From: Bacillota bacterium
GTDB taxonomy: Bacteria; Bacillota; Clostridia; Lachnospirales; Lachnospiraceae
Direction of reading: 5' to 3'
Assembly: GCA_023421505.1 (NCBI GenBank)
Contig: JAEZTJ010000098.1
Location: forward strand, 1-55,471
DNA: 55,471 nt
Shown: positions 44,565 through 53,830 of the stretch, in pieces
How positions within the stretch are numbered: the stretch's first letter is position 1
Layout of the letters: each line of letters starts with the position of its first letter
The notes under the pieces: model-generated
Databases searched by the model: none
Told to the model about the DNA's origin: nothing
Seen by the model: the letters and a program-made list of their open reading frames with translations, nothing else
Program-made: the position numbers and the translations under genes

Positions 44565-45452
44565 ATGGCGTTTGAATTATTTGACAAATATGAAGCACTA
44601 ACCGGTAAACAAAAAAAGATATTTGACTATATGGTAGAGTATCCGGAAGAAATCTGCTATATCTCTTTAAAGGTATTATCAAAAAGGCTTCAAGTTTCAG
44701 AGGTATCGATTTTAAGATTATGTCTGGCACTTGACTTGGGCGGATTTGTTGAACTTAAGGAAATGTTTCGAAAGAATACCAATCAGATTAATCAGAACAG
44801 AAAAAATAAAGGGAAGCTTCTTGAAAAGCTAGATACAACGATTCCTATTGATAATAATGAATTACTAAGACAAATATGTAAAAACGAACAGCTTAATTTG
44901 AATGAACAGTTTACCCAGCTGGATGCTGAGGTTATGTTTTCCTGCGCCAGGGCATTGTTAGAAGTCAATGAGGTGATAGTATTCGGACATGATGCATCTA
45001 AAATTCCTGCAGATTATCTGGTGCACAGATTAAATTATCTGCGGATAAAAGCGAGTGCCATAAAGCTTGGCGATGATAATACCGTTAAATCAATTCTTCC
45101 AAGGCTTGGAGTGAAGGATTGTGCAATCTTTTTTTCCTTTCCTCCTTATCATATTCCGATAAAGAATGTAACAAATTATGTGAAATACCGAGGAATTCAG
45201 ACGGTAACAATTACAGACAGTCTGCAATCCCCTGCGGTTGTGGAAGGTGGCTTTAACTTTCTATGTCCTACAACCACAAAGTTCTTCTTCAATTCCCTGA
45301 CTGGACCTATGGCTCTAATCGGTTTATTAACCTCTTGTATAGCTGTGGAGATGGGGGATAAACTCAATCAGATACTGGAAGAGGAACAGTCGGTTTACCA
45401 GTTCTTTAGGGAAGATACTATAGAAATCACCGGAGATAATGTGAATTATTGA
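44565..45452 (+). CDS. MurR/RpiR-family transcriptional regulator
   Basis: A 295-residue regulator. The N-terminal HTH_6 domain (residues 1-75: LTGKQKKIFDYMVEYPEEI, SLKVLSKRLQVSEVSILRLC) is followed by a SIS-type effector domain (about 125-260: EVIVFGHDASKIPADYLVH, IFFSFPPYHIPIKNV, TVTITDSLQSPAV). RpiR proteins usually sense sugar phosphates, but here the gene leads an isoaspartyl-peptide cluster, so the ligand may differ. AAGGGG precedes ATG 44565. Palindromes at 44364 and 44457 suggest autoregulation. Confidence 0.9.
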   Translation: MAFELFDKYEALTGKQKKIFDYMVEYPEEICYISLKVLSKRLQVSEVSILRLCLALDLGGFVELKEMFRKNTNQINQNRKNKGKLLEKLDTTIPIDNNELLRQICKNEQLNLNEQFTQLDAEVMFSCARALLEVNEVIVFGHDASKIPADYLVHRLNYLRIKASAIKLGDDNTVKSILPRLGVKDCAIFFSFPPYHIPIKNVTNYVKYRGIQTVTITDSLQSPAVVEGGFNFLCPTTTKFFFNSLTGPMALIGLLTSCIAVEMGDKLNQILEEEQSVYQFFREDTIEITGDNVNY

Positions 45453-45679
45453 AAAGCATAATTCACACTTAGAAGTTTGTGCCTGCGTAATCCTCGGCAC
45501 AAACTAATTCAAAGGATAGGCACAAACTAATTCAAAGGGCAGGCATGTTATATTGGTGTGAATAGTCCTACAAAAGACATGCAGGCCCAAAGCCTCGCAT
45601 ACGAGGCTAATTAAGAATAGCAAAAGGCGCTATTCTTCATGGCTATTTTAGCTACCTTTTGGCAGCATGGAGGTTTAAT
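45453..45679 (+). repeat. Hairpin array and 20-bp direct repeat in the iadA leader
   Basis: AGTTTGTGCC and GGCACAAACT form a first hairpin related to those at 46920 and 53959. A 20-mer starting GGCACAAACTAATTC occurs at 45496-45515 and again at 45519-45538. Further stems are GGGCAGGCATGT/ACATGCAGGCCC, GCCTCG/CGAGGC and AAGAATAGC/GCTATTCTT. The ribosome binding site GGAGG lies after the array. Confidence 0.6.
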
Positions 45680-46834
45680 ATGATTAAGTTAATAAAACAG
45701 GCGCAGGTTTATGCACCAGAATACCTTGGCAGGCAGGATGTCCTGGTCTGTGGAGAAAAAATTGCAGATATACGTCCCACTCTGCAGGGCTTTGATGACT
45801 TGGAGCAGGTAGAGATAATAGAAGCAAACGGAGCTATCCTTGCACCGGCCTATATTGATATACATGAACATGTAACAGGAGGAGGAGGGGAACAGGGCTT
45901 TGCATCTAGAGTCCCGGAGATTAAGCTTTCCGATTTGACTTTGGCAGGAGTTACAACAGTCGTCGGCTTACTGGGAACGGACAGTGAGACCAGAAGTCTC
46001 GAGAATTTATATGCCAAAACCTATGCCTTAGAGATGGAAGGCATAACTGCCTATATGCTTACCGGTGCATATCCCTATCCGCCAAAGACGATGACAGGAA
46101 GTGTTTCACGAGATATTACGCTAATCGATAAGGTGATTGGAGTAAAATCCTCCATATCCGATCATCGTTCCTCGAATATGTCAGAACAGGAGCTGATTAG
46201 ACTTGCTTCGGATGCCAGACTCGGCGGTCTGATCTCAGGAAAGCAGGGCATAACCATACTGCATGTGGGTTCGGGAGAAGCAAAGCTTAGCTTACTTTTT
46301 GAAGCGTTAACCCATTCGGATATTCCGATCAGTAAATTGCTTCCGACCCATGTAAGCCGAACAAAGGAGCTTCTTAATGAAGCAGTAAGGTTTGCAAAGC
46401 TTGGTGGAACAATTGATTTTACTGCAGGGGATGACGGAGGGACAGCAAAAAGTATTCATTATGCATTGGAACAGGGCGTAGACATAGCAAGGATTACGAT
46501 GAGCAGTGATGCCTGCGGCAGTATTCCAAGGTTTGATCAGGAGGGGCGCTGCACGGGTCTCACCTATACACTGCCTTCGATTTTACATACAGAGCTGCTT
46601 CGCCTAATTAAAGAATATAAGCTGCCTCTTGAAGCTGCACTAAAGCTATTAACACGAAATCCTGCAGAGGTACTTGGTATTTCTGACAGAAAAGGAGCAA
46701 TAGCAAAGGGGCTAGATGCAGACTTTATTATATATGATGATGCACTCGTAATAAAACAGGTATTTGCAAAAGGAAGTTGGATGGTAAAAGACGGTAAGGC
46801 AGTTAAAAAAGGCCGTTTTGAAGGAGTAGAATGA
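45680..46834 (+). CDS. iadA: Isoaspartyl dipeptidase
   Basis: A 384-residue amidohydrolase-superfamily metallopeptidase that cleaves beta-aspartyl dipeptides. It closely follows E. coli IadA in motif order: HEHV with metal ligands H62 and H64, GGGGEQGFASRVPE, GVTTVVGLLGTDS, MLTGAYPYPP, the IGVKSSISDHRS segment with the lysine expected to be carboxylated, LLPTHVSR, and MSSDACGS with the catalytic Asp. GGAGG precedes ATG 45680; an earlier in-frame TTG is upstream of that site. With the cyanophycinase-like enzyme at 53027, it would finish the degradation of beta-Asp-Arg-type peptides to free amino acids. Confidence 0.94.
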   Translation: MIKLIKQAQVYAPEYLGRQDVLVCGEKIADIRPTLQGFDDLEQVEIIEANGAILAPAYIDIHEHVTGGGGEQGFASRVPEIKLSDLTLAGVTTVVGLLGTDSETRSLENLYAKTYALEMEGITAYMLTGAYPYPPKTMTGSVSRDITLIDKVIGVKSSISDHRSSNMSEQELIRLASDARLGGLISGKQGITILHVGSGEAKLSLLFEALTHSDIPISKLLPTHVSRTKELLNEAVRFAKLGGTIDFTAGDDGGTAKSIHYALEQGVDIARITMSSDACGSIPRFDQEGRCTGLTYTLPSILHTELLRLIKEYKLPLEAALKLLTRNPAEVLGISDRKGAIAKGLDADFIIYDDALVIKQVFAKGSWMVKDGKAVKKGRFEGVE

Positions 46835-46987
46835 AAAGCGGCATTGTCTCGCAAGCGAGCCAAATAAGCAGCGCAGGAATGGGGTAAGAGTGAAAGATTT
46901 TTCAAATCTTTCACTCGGCAAGTTTGTGTCTGCGCTGCATACACAAACTTGAGATGCGCAAAATGTAGCGCAGGAATGAGGTAAAAT
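46835..46987 (+). repeat. Stacked-hairpin leader cassette upstream of the OppA-type gene
   Basis: In order: hairpin CTCGC/GCGAG, AGCGCAGGAATGGGGTAA (46870-46887), a hairpin GTGAAAGAT/ATCTTTCAC (46890-46914), a hairpin AAGTTTGTGT/ACACAAACTT (46920-46950), GAGATGCGCAAAATGT, and AGCGCAGGAATGAGGTAA (46967-46984) three bases before ATG. The two 18-mers differ at one base, and the second contains the ribosome binding site. Confidence 0.75.
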
Positions 46988-48901
46988 ATGAAAAAATTAA
47001 TAACGATTATAATGATTTTCTTAGCAGGAATACTCGTAATAGCAACCGCTGCCGGCTGTGCCGGTGCGAAAGTATCAACAACAGAATATTTAGGAACCTA
47101 TGATACAGATGTTACCACGCTGGTTCCGTTTAATATTCCTGAATCTACCGGCAAGAAGGTTATCGCGAATGTCCTTGACGGCTTAATTGAAACAGATAAA
47201 TACGGTAATTATGTCCCATCCCTAGCAACAGAGTGGGCTCATAATGACGATTACACAGAGTGGACCTTTAAGCTGAGGGACGATGCTTCCTGGTATGATA
47301 GCAAAGGGAAGCAGGCAGCGCAGGTTACAGCGCAGGATTTTGTGGATGGACTTCGTTTTGTAGCAGATCATAAAAATACAAAAAGTGATATGTCTATCGT
47401 AAAGACGGTAATTTCAGGATTAGAAGATTACTATAATTCGCTTGTGGATTTTGATGATCCAAATCTCGCAGCAGATGAAAAGCCTCAGGGTACCAGGAAG
47501 GAGTTAGAGGCAAAGTTTGATTCTACAGTAGGGGTGCAGGCTGTTGATCTTCAGACTGTAAAATATACTCTGACACAATCAGTACCGTATTTTGAGTCTT
47601 TTCTGGTAACAGAGCTGTTCTTACCCAATCATAAGGAGTTTTCAGATAAGTGCGGTAATAAATTTGGTACTTCACCTGCTAATCTTTTATACTGCGGAGC
47701 TTACATACTTGATAAATGGCAGAGAAATAAGGAATTTGTTCTTGTGAAAAATGATAATTATTATGATGCAGATAAGGTGACTGTGAAAAGAATTAAGCTG
47801 CAAAAAATTGCAGATACCTCGACGGTTGAGATGTTTAAACGAGGTGAGCTGACAAGCACCACCTTAAAGGGAGATCAGGTAGAGCATTACAAGCAGGACA
47901 GCAAATGGGGGCAGTATGTTACCTTAAAGGATAAGAGCAGTGTTAATTATTGGTTCTCTATGAACTTTAAGAGCGAGAACAGTGAGTTTAATGCGTTTGT
48001 ACAGAATGAAAATTTTAGAAAAGCTCTATATTATGGCTTTGACCGTGTCACTATCGCAAAGATTTATAATCCGTATGGGGCAGAAGATATGCTGATTAAT
48101 ACAGTCTGCCCGAATGAAATATTTATTGATGAAGAGGGTAAGGATTACACAGATTATGAAGCACTAAAGCCAATTAAGGAGCAAGGGGCTGCTACCTATG
48201 ATCCTGCGAAAGCGCAGGAATACTTTGCAAAGGCAGTAAAAGAAATAACAGATGCCAATGGGAATATAACCGGTGCAAAGGCAGGAGAAGTGAAATTCGG
48301 TAAGCAGCTGACCTTTACGCTTGATGGAAAATTACCGCTTCAGCTTGTCTATATCCATGGCTCTGATTCGGATGAGGTTGCTCAGGCACAGCTGATTAAG
48401 CTCAATCTCGAAGAGGTATTCGGTAAGACCAATGTTGAGGTGATACTAGCACAGTATACAGGTGAAAAATATAATGACGTAATTGCTCCCGGATATTTTG
48501 ATTTCTGCTATGACAGCTATTCTATCAAATATGCTGACCCGCTCGCACAGCTAGAGCGTTTAAAGACCGGCGGTTCAGTTAACGACGGTAAGTTCTCTCT
48601 TCCTGAATTTGATGAGCTGGTAACAGAAGCGGCTGGGAAGCTGAAAGCCTCTGAGCGTTATGAACTGTTTTCGAAGGCAGAAGCGCTTTTGATTAACGGA
48701 GCCTATATCCTTCCCTGGGAATCTGACGGTGGGGTATACGGGATGAGCAGAGAGGTTCCCTTCACTGCACCCAGAGGAGGCTTTGGTCTTTCCCGCTTTA
48801 AATATAAAGGAATCGTCTTACAAAAAGAGCCAGTTTCAGCAGAACAGTATAAGCAGCTTAAGGAGCAGTTTAGTAAGGAGCTTGCCGGGCAGAATAAGTA
48901 A
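46988..48901 (+). CDS. Oligopeptide ABC transporter substrate-binding lipoprotein
   Basis: A 637-residue lipoprotein with lipobox TAAGC (C24) and a family-5 solute-binding domain (PF00496): VIANVLDGLIETDKYGNYVPSLATEW, WTFKLRDDASWYD, FRKALYYGFDRVTIAKIYNPY. It is longer than the roughly 540 residues usual for OppA. It captures peptides for the permeases at 49048 and 50005. Its place between iadA and a cyanophycinase-family gene suggests isoaspartyl peptides as substrate. Confidence 0.92.
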   Translation: MKKLITIIMIFLAGILVIATAAGCAGAKVSTTEYLGTYDTDVTTLVPFNIPESTGKKVIANVLDGLIETDKYGNYVPSLATEWAHNDDYTEWTFKLRDDASWYDSKGKQAAQVTAQDFVDGLRFVADHKNTKSDMSIVKTVISGLEDYYNSLVDFDDPNLAADEKPQGTRKELEAKFDSTVGVQAVDLQTVKYTLTQSVPYFESFLVTELFLPNHKEFSDKCGNKFGTSPANLLYCGAYILDKWQRNKEFVLVKNDNYYDADKVTVKRIKLQKIADTSTVEMFKRGELTSTTLKGDQVEHYKQDSKWGQYVTLKDKSSVNYWFSMNFKSENSEFNAFVQNENFRKALYYGFDRVTIAKIYNPYGAEDMLINTVCPNEIFIDEEGKDYTDYEALKPIKEQGAATYDPAKAQEYFAKAVKEITDANGNITGAKAGEVKFGKQLTFTLDGKLPLQLVYIHGSDSDEVAQAQLIKLNLEEVFGKTNVEVILAQYTGEKYNDVIAPGYFDFCYDSYSIKYADPLAQLERLKTGGSVNDGKFSLPEFDELVTEAAGKLKASERYELFSKAEALLINGAYILPWESDGGVYGMSREVPFTAPRGGFGLSRFKYKGIVLQKEPVSAEQYKQLKEQFSKELAGQNK

Positions 48902-49047
48902 ATTATTACTGTCTAGCTCAAAGGTTACATAACCTAAGCTAAACATGTTCTTCCACAGAACCATATTGAGAACTCGCAGGAAGGTATACGGCTTCTCAAA
49001 GGTTTGCACATAATAAACATCTATTCCTACATAATGAGGTAACTGTC

Positions 49048-49995
49048 ATGTTTAAATATATCGTAAAAAGGCTCATACAATCCCTTATGTCAGTTTTTAT
49101 CATCATCTTCGTCGTATTTTTGCTGCTTCGCATGATGCCGACAGAAGGATACTTTACCAGGGATGACTATGAGAATATGTCGGCAGCAGAACGGAATATG
49201 TATCTGGTTGATATTGATGCAGTGGGAAATCCGCTGGTACTCTTTGGTAAGTTTATGGGTAAATTGCTACAAGGTGATCTGGGTGAGTCCTATGTATTAC
49301 AGCCCCATGTTGAGATATCAACCATATTGGCAGAGAAAATTCCATATTCCTTATTTTTTGGTATAGCCAGTATGATCATTTCCTTGATCCTTGGACTTAG
49401 CATGGGCATGATGATGGCAAGATTTAAGGACAAATTTCCCGATGCTATTGGAACAATTTATATTGTAATCGTTCGTGCCGTTCCAAGCCTGATCTATCTA
49501 TTCTTATTGCAGGTGTGGATCACAGGAATATTTGGGATACCGATGATGTTCGATGAGAGAAATCCGGTTACCTTTATTTTACCGGTTATTTCCCTGTCAC
49601 TGGCAAGTATAGCCTGGTATGCTATCTGGCTAAGAAGATTTATGGTAGATGAGAAAAACAGAGATTACGTGAAATTCGCCGTATCGAAGGGTTTGAGCCA
49701 GAAGCAGGTTATGAGAAAGCATATTTTACGAAATGCACTTGTTCCGATTGCACAATATTTCCCGATACAGATGTTGTTAACAATATCCGGTTCATTGGTT
49801 ATTGAAAGCCTCTATTCTATTCCGGGTATGGGCGGGTTATTAGTGGAAGCGATTAAGGAGATGGATAACAGTCTGGTTCAAATTCTGGTTATTTTGTTCT
49901 CTATTCTTGGTGTACTTGGTGTTCTGTTAGGAGATATCCTAATGGTAATCCTTGATCCCCGTATTAAGCTTAATAAAACCAGGCAGGAAGGATAA
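49048..49995 (+). CDS. oppB: Oligopeptide ABC transporter permease, OppB type
   Basis: A 315-residue membrane protein with six helices. The N-terminal MFKYIVKRLIQSLMSVFIII and the coupling motif YVKFAVSKGLSQKQVMRKHILRNALVP are typical of OppB/DppB. SIPGMGGLLVEAI near the end is also conserved. GAGG lies 8 bases before ATG. It pairs with the OppC-type permease, which follows after a 9-base gap. Confidence 0.93.
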   Translation: MFKYIVKRLIQSLMSVFIIIFVVFLLLRMMPTEGYFTRDDYENMSAAERNMYLVDIDAVGNPLVLFGKFMGKLLQGDLGESYVLQPHVEISTILAEKIPYSLFFGIASMIISLILGLSMGMMMARFKDKFPDAIGTIYIVIVRAVPSLIYLFLLQVWITGIFGIPMMFDERNPVTFILPVISLSLASIAWYAIWLRRFMVDEKNRDYVKFAVSKGLSQKQVMRKHILRNALVPIAQYFPIQMLLTISGSLVIESLYSIPGMGGLLVEAIKEMDNSLVQILVILFSILGVLGVLLGDILMVILDPRIKLNKTRQEG

Positions 49996-50004
49996 GGTAC
50001 TGAT

Positions 50005-50961
50005 ATGAATTTGAAGACAATGCTAACAAAAGAAATGTTTGAACGTGCGGATTTTGATGCAGCGGAAGCAGAGAAGACAGGTTATTCCAACTATTCCTAC
50101 TGGCAATCAACGCTTCGGACATTTTTAAAAAATAAAGTATCTATTCTGCTGCTTACGGTCATGTGCCTTGTGGTTTTAATGAGTTTTATCTATCCGCTCT
50201 ACGTACAGCTTCACCCAGACTGGCAAAACAGCTATCATAATCCGAATTATGCAATGACAGATTCTAACTCCTGGAACCGAACTCCTTCTAGCGAACACTT
50301 ATTTGGTACGGATAATATCGGAAGGGATATGTGGTCACGAACCTGGTATGGTACAAGAACCTCCCTGTTACTCGGCCTTGTCATTGCATTTTTTGATGTG
50401 ACGCTCGGAACGATTGCGGGAGCACTGTGGGGCTATGTAAGAAGACTTGACCGCGTAATGACGGAGCTCTACAACATTATAACCAATATTCCCTCCACTG
50501 TTTATCTGGTTCTATTTACCTACATATTAAGGCCCAGCTTCTTTACTATTGTACTTGCCATGTGTATTACCGGTTGGCTCTCCATTGCAAGATTCATCCG
50601 CAATAAAGTAGTGGCAATTCGGGAAAGTGAATATAACATCGCATCCCAATGTCTGGGTACACCGCTACACCGTATTATCGTAAGAAATATTGTACCTAAT
50701 CTAATCAGTATCATCATCATGGAGGTAGCATTAACAATTCCTTACTCGATCGGCAGTGAAGTATTCTTAAGCTACATTAATCTAGGGCTGCCGCTTGATA
50801 CCGTATCACTCGGCAATCTGGTTAGTGTAGGTAAAAATAATTTTGAAATATATCCTTTCCAACTAATCTGGCCGACAGTTGTACTGTCCTTTGTAACTGT
50901 TTCCTTTTATATCGTCGGAAATCGATTTGCAGATGCATCCGACCCGCGAAATCATGTCTAG
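50005..50961 (+). CDS. oppC: Oligopeptide ABC transporter permease, OppC type
   Basis: A 318-residue membrane protein with six helices and the OppC N-terminal region (YWQSTLRTFLKNKVSILLLT). HLFGTDNIGRDMWSRTWYGTRTSL, ESEYNIASQCLGTPLHRIIVRN (the coupling loop) and LSYINLGLPLDTVSLG identify it. It forms the channel with OppB and is driven by the fused ATPase downstream. Confidence 0.94.
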   Translation: MNLKTMLTKEMFERADFDAAEAEKTGYSNYSYWQSTLRTFLKNKVSILLLTVMCLVVLMSFIYPLYVQLHPDWQNSYHNPNYAMTDSNSWNRTPSSEHLFGTDNIGRDMWSRTWYGTRTSLLLGLVIAFFDVTLGTIAGALWGYVRRLDRVMTELYNIITNIPSTVYLVLFTYILRPSFFTIVLAMCITGWLSIARFIRNKVVAIRESEYNIASQCLGTPLHRIIVRNIVPNLISIIIMEVALTIPYSIGSEVFLSYINLGLPLDTVSLGNLVSVGKNNFEIYPFQLIWPTVVLSFVTVSFYIVGNRFADASDPRNHV

Positions 50962-50973
50962 GAGGAAAATAAT

Positions 50974-52962
50974 TTGGCTGAGAAAGTATTAGAGGTTAAG
51001 GACCTCGTAATCAAATTTAATCTCCGCGGCAGAAAGCTTACGGCAATACGTTCGGCCGGATTTCATTTGTATGAGCGGGAAACACTTGCCATCGTAGGGG
51101 AGAGCGGAAGCGGCAAGAGTGTATTAACGAAGGCATTACTTGGAATGACCGATGGGAACGGCTTTATTGAAAGTGGAAGTATAGAATTTAAAGGGGAGAA
51201 GCTATCAGAATATACGAAGGATAAAGAGTGGGAAAAGATCAGGGGTAAAAGAATATCCATGGTTTTTCAGGACCCAATGACAGCTTTAAATCCGCTTAAG
51301 AAAATTGGGGAGCAGATCAAGGAAATGATTTTACTCCATATGGAGCTTGATTTAAAGGCGGCTGAGAAAAGAGCGTTGGAGCTTATGGAAAAGGTCGGAA
51401 TAGGTGATGCTGCAATCAGGTATCATCAGTATCCGCATGAATTTTCCGGCGGTATGCGACAGCGTATTGTAATCGCAACTGCAATCGCGGCAAATCCTGA
51501 GGTACTGATCTGTGATGAGCCTACTACAGCGCTTGATGTTACTCTTCAAGCACAGATTTTAGAGTTGATTAAGAATATTCAAAAGGAATTTGGGCTTTCC
51601 ATTATCTTTATAACGCATGACCTTGGAGTTGTTGCGAATATCGCAGACCGAGTTGCAGTAATGTATGCCGGTGAGATTATTGAGACAGGGACTACAGAAG
51701 AGATATTTCATACCCCGGTTCATCCTTATACGAAGGCATTGTTAAATTCCCTGCCGCAGCTTGGTATAAAGGGAGAGGAGCTTCCTGCAATTAAGGGTAC
51801 ACCGCCGAATTTATTCAAGGAAATTAAGGGGGATGCCTTTGCTCCAAGAAATCCGCAGGCACTGAAGATAGACTTCGAAGAGGCTCCTCCTTATTTTGAA
51901 ATCAGCGAAACCCATAATGTGAAAAGCTGGACTATGCATCCCTATTTTATCGAGAGATATGAAGATCCCAGAAAAGAAAGAAGAATACTCTCTTCAAAGA
52001 AGCTGGAACCTGCTTATACAGAAAATAATTCCGGTAGGAAGGAACCTCTTTTAAAGCTCTGTAATGTTTCTGTTAGTTTTGGCTCTGGAAGAAAAAAGTT
52101 TGTTGCAGTTGATGATGTATCCTTTGAAATTTATGAAGGGGAAACCTTTAGTCTGGTTGGAGAAAGCGGCAGCGGTAAGACTACAATCGGCAGAGCAATT
52201 ATGAAAATCCTTCCAACAAAAGCAGGAACGATTACCTTCAAGGGACAACAGATTAACTGTAAAATGAGTGCTGAAGAGCTGAAGAGCTACCGTCAGAAGG
52301 TGCAAATGATTTTTCAGGACCCGATGGCCTCCTTAAATGAACGTGCTAAGGTGGATTATATCATATCGGAAGGCTTATATAATTTTAGGCTCTTTCAAAA
52401 TGAAGAGGATAGAAAACGCAAAGTGGCAGAGGTTATGCAGAAGGTTGGGCTGGTCTCGGAATATGCAAACCGTTTCCCGCATGAGTTTTCCGGGGGACAG
52501 CGTCAGCGCCTTGGAATTGCCCGTGCACTCATCATGCAGCCCTCTTTTATCATCGCGGATGAGCCGATCTCAGCATTAGATGTATCCATCCGTGCACAGG
52601 TGATTAATTTAATGAATGCTTTAAAACGAGAGCATAATTTAACCTATCTTTTTATTGCACATGATTTATCAGTAGTAAGGTTTATCTCGGACCGGATTGC
52701 GGTTATCTACAAGGGGAAAATTGTGGAGCTGGCAGAGAGTGAGGAGTTATTCTTAAATCCGATGCATCCTTACACGAAGGCCTTGCTTTCGGCAGTACCG
52801 ATCCCGGAGCCGGACATAGAAAGACAGAAAAGATTAATGAAATATAATTCTGAGGCTGATAGCAGCGAAAAGGATAAGAAGGCTTGGTGCAAGCTTAAGG
52901 AGGGACATTATATTCTGGCAGGTGAAAAGGAACTGGAGCAGTATCTACGGGAACTAAAATAA
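50974..52962 (+). CDS. Fused OppD-OppF ATP-binding protein
   Basis: A 662-residue ATPase joining the two Opp nucleotide-binding subunits in one chain. Module 1 (about 1-330) has GESGSGKSVL, SGGMRQRIVIA and LICDEPTTALD; module 2 (about 355-620) has GESGSGKTTIG, SGGQRQRLGIA and IIADEPISALD. Each is followed by the oligopeptide-type extension (HPYTKALLNSLP, HPYTKALLSAVP). Start TTG 50974 follows GGAGG by 9 bases. It powers the importer at 46988-50961. The fused form is known but less common than separate OppD and OppF. Confidence 0.93.
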   Translation: MAEKVLEVKDLVIKFNLRGRKLTAIRSAGFHLYERETLAIVGESGSGKSVLTKALLGMTDGNGFIESGSIEFKGEKLSEYTKDKEWEKIRGKRISMVFQDPMTALNPLKKIGEQIKEMILLHMELDLKAAEKRALELMEKVGIGDAAIRYHQYPHEFSGGMRQRIVIATAIAANPEVLICDEPTTALDVTLQAQILELIKNIQKEFGLSIIFITHDLGVVANIADRVAVMYAGEIIETGTTEEIFHTPVHPYTKALLNSLPQLGIKGEELPAIKGTPPNLFKEIKGDAFAPRNPQALKIDFEEAPPYFEISETHNVKSWTMHPYFIERYEDPRKERRILSSKKLEPAYTENNSGRKEPLLKLCNVSVSFGSGRKKFVAVDDVSFEIYEGETFSLVGESGSGKTTIGRAIMKILPTKAGTITFKGQQINCKMSAEELKSYRQKVQMIFQDPMASLNERAKVDYIISEGLYNFRLFQNEEDRKRKVAEVMQKVGLVSEYANRFPHEFSGGQRQRLGIARALIMQPSFIIADEPISALDVSIRAQVINLMNALKREHNLTYLFIAHDLSVVRFISDRIAVIYKGKIVELAESEELFLNPMHPYTKALLSAVPIPEPDIERQKRLMKYNSEADSSEKDKKAWCKLKEGHYILAGEKELEQYLRELK

Positions 52963-53026
52963 GGGCTAATGATTAGATCATATAAAGTATGATTGAGAAA
53001 TTGGAGCAGCTGAAACGGAGGAAGCT

Positions 53027-53830
53027 ATGACGAAGGGACACGGACATCTGATCATTGGAGGAGGTGCGCTAGAAGCCTCAAGGAATAAAGTATTTGCACG
53101 CTTTCTTAAAGAAGCCGGGGGTATCGCTTCCAAAATAGTTGTAATTGCGGTGTCCAGCAGCGAGCCGCTTGAGAGCTTTGGAGCAGTAGCCAAAGCCTTA
53201 ACAGGTCTTGGGTTACCCAAAGAGAATCTAAGCTGTGTTCCGCTAACATTAGTTTCGGAGCTGCTTTCTAAGGGTTGGACAGATAAGGCAGATGATAAAT
53301 TACTACCGTATTTTCAGGAAGTGAGCGGCGTATGGTTCACTGGCGGTGACCAGTTAAAAACGGTTAAGAGCCTTATCATGGAAAACGGTGAAGATAGTCC
53401 TGTGCTATTGGCGGTTAGAACAATTCTTGCTAACGGCGGAGTAATCGGTGGCACCAGTGCAGGCGCCGCGGTTATGAGTAATAAAATGATAGCCAGGGGT
53501 TCTGATGAGGGAGTACTTAATTATCCGGTCTGTACTGAACCGGACAGCTACACAGAGGAGTTCGAGGAGCAGGAACGACTGCTACTCATGAACGGACTTG
53601 GCTTTTTTACCGAGGGCATCATCGACCAGCATTTTAATAAGCGCCCACGCTTACAAAGACTGATGTGCGCCCTGCGCTATCTTAATGAGAACGTAGGCTA
53701 TGGTATCAGTGAGGATACGGCCCTTTGTGTTTCACTGCAGGATCAGAAGAAAGAGGTTATTGGCAGCGGCTATGTGATGAAGGTCGAATATAAAGATGAA
53801 GGAAGCTTTCTCACAAATCTGCTTTCATAA
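53027..53830 (+). CDS. cphB: Cyanophycinase-family (S51) peptidase
   Basis: A 267-residue serine peptidase of family S51. The start HGHLIIGGGALE, the nucleophile S144 in GGTSAGAAVMS, and DQHFNKRPRLQRL are the cyanophycinase signature; dipeptidase E, the other S51 branch, is shorter and lacks the last motif. Cyanophycinases cut the Asp-Arg storage polymer into beta-Asp-Arg dipeptides. There is no signal peptide, so it acts in the cytoplasm on imported or internal peptides. GGAGG precedes ATG. No cyanophycin synthetase is in the window. Activity on true cyanophycin is inference. Confidence 0.9.
   Translation: MTKGHGHLIIGGGALEASRNKVFARFLKEAGGIASKIVVIAVSSSEPLESFGAVAKALTGLGLPKENLSCVPLTLVSELLSKGWTDKADDKLLPYFQEVSGVWFTGGDQLKTVKSLIMENGEDSPVLLAVRTILANGGVIGGTSAGAAVMSNKMIARGSDEGVLNYPVCTEPDSYTEEFEEQERLLLMNGLGFFTEGIIDQHFNKRPRLQRLMCALRYLNENVGYGISEDTALCVSLQDQKKEVIGSGYVMKVEYKDEGSFLTNLLS

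Noticed and set aside
45496..45538. The 20-bp repeats as a CRISPR array.
   Set aside because: Only two units with a 3-base gap and no cas genes; they are part of a hairpin leader.
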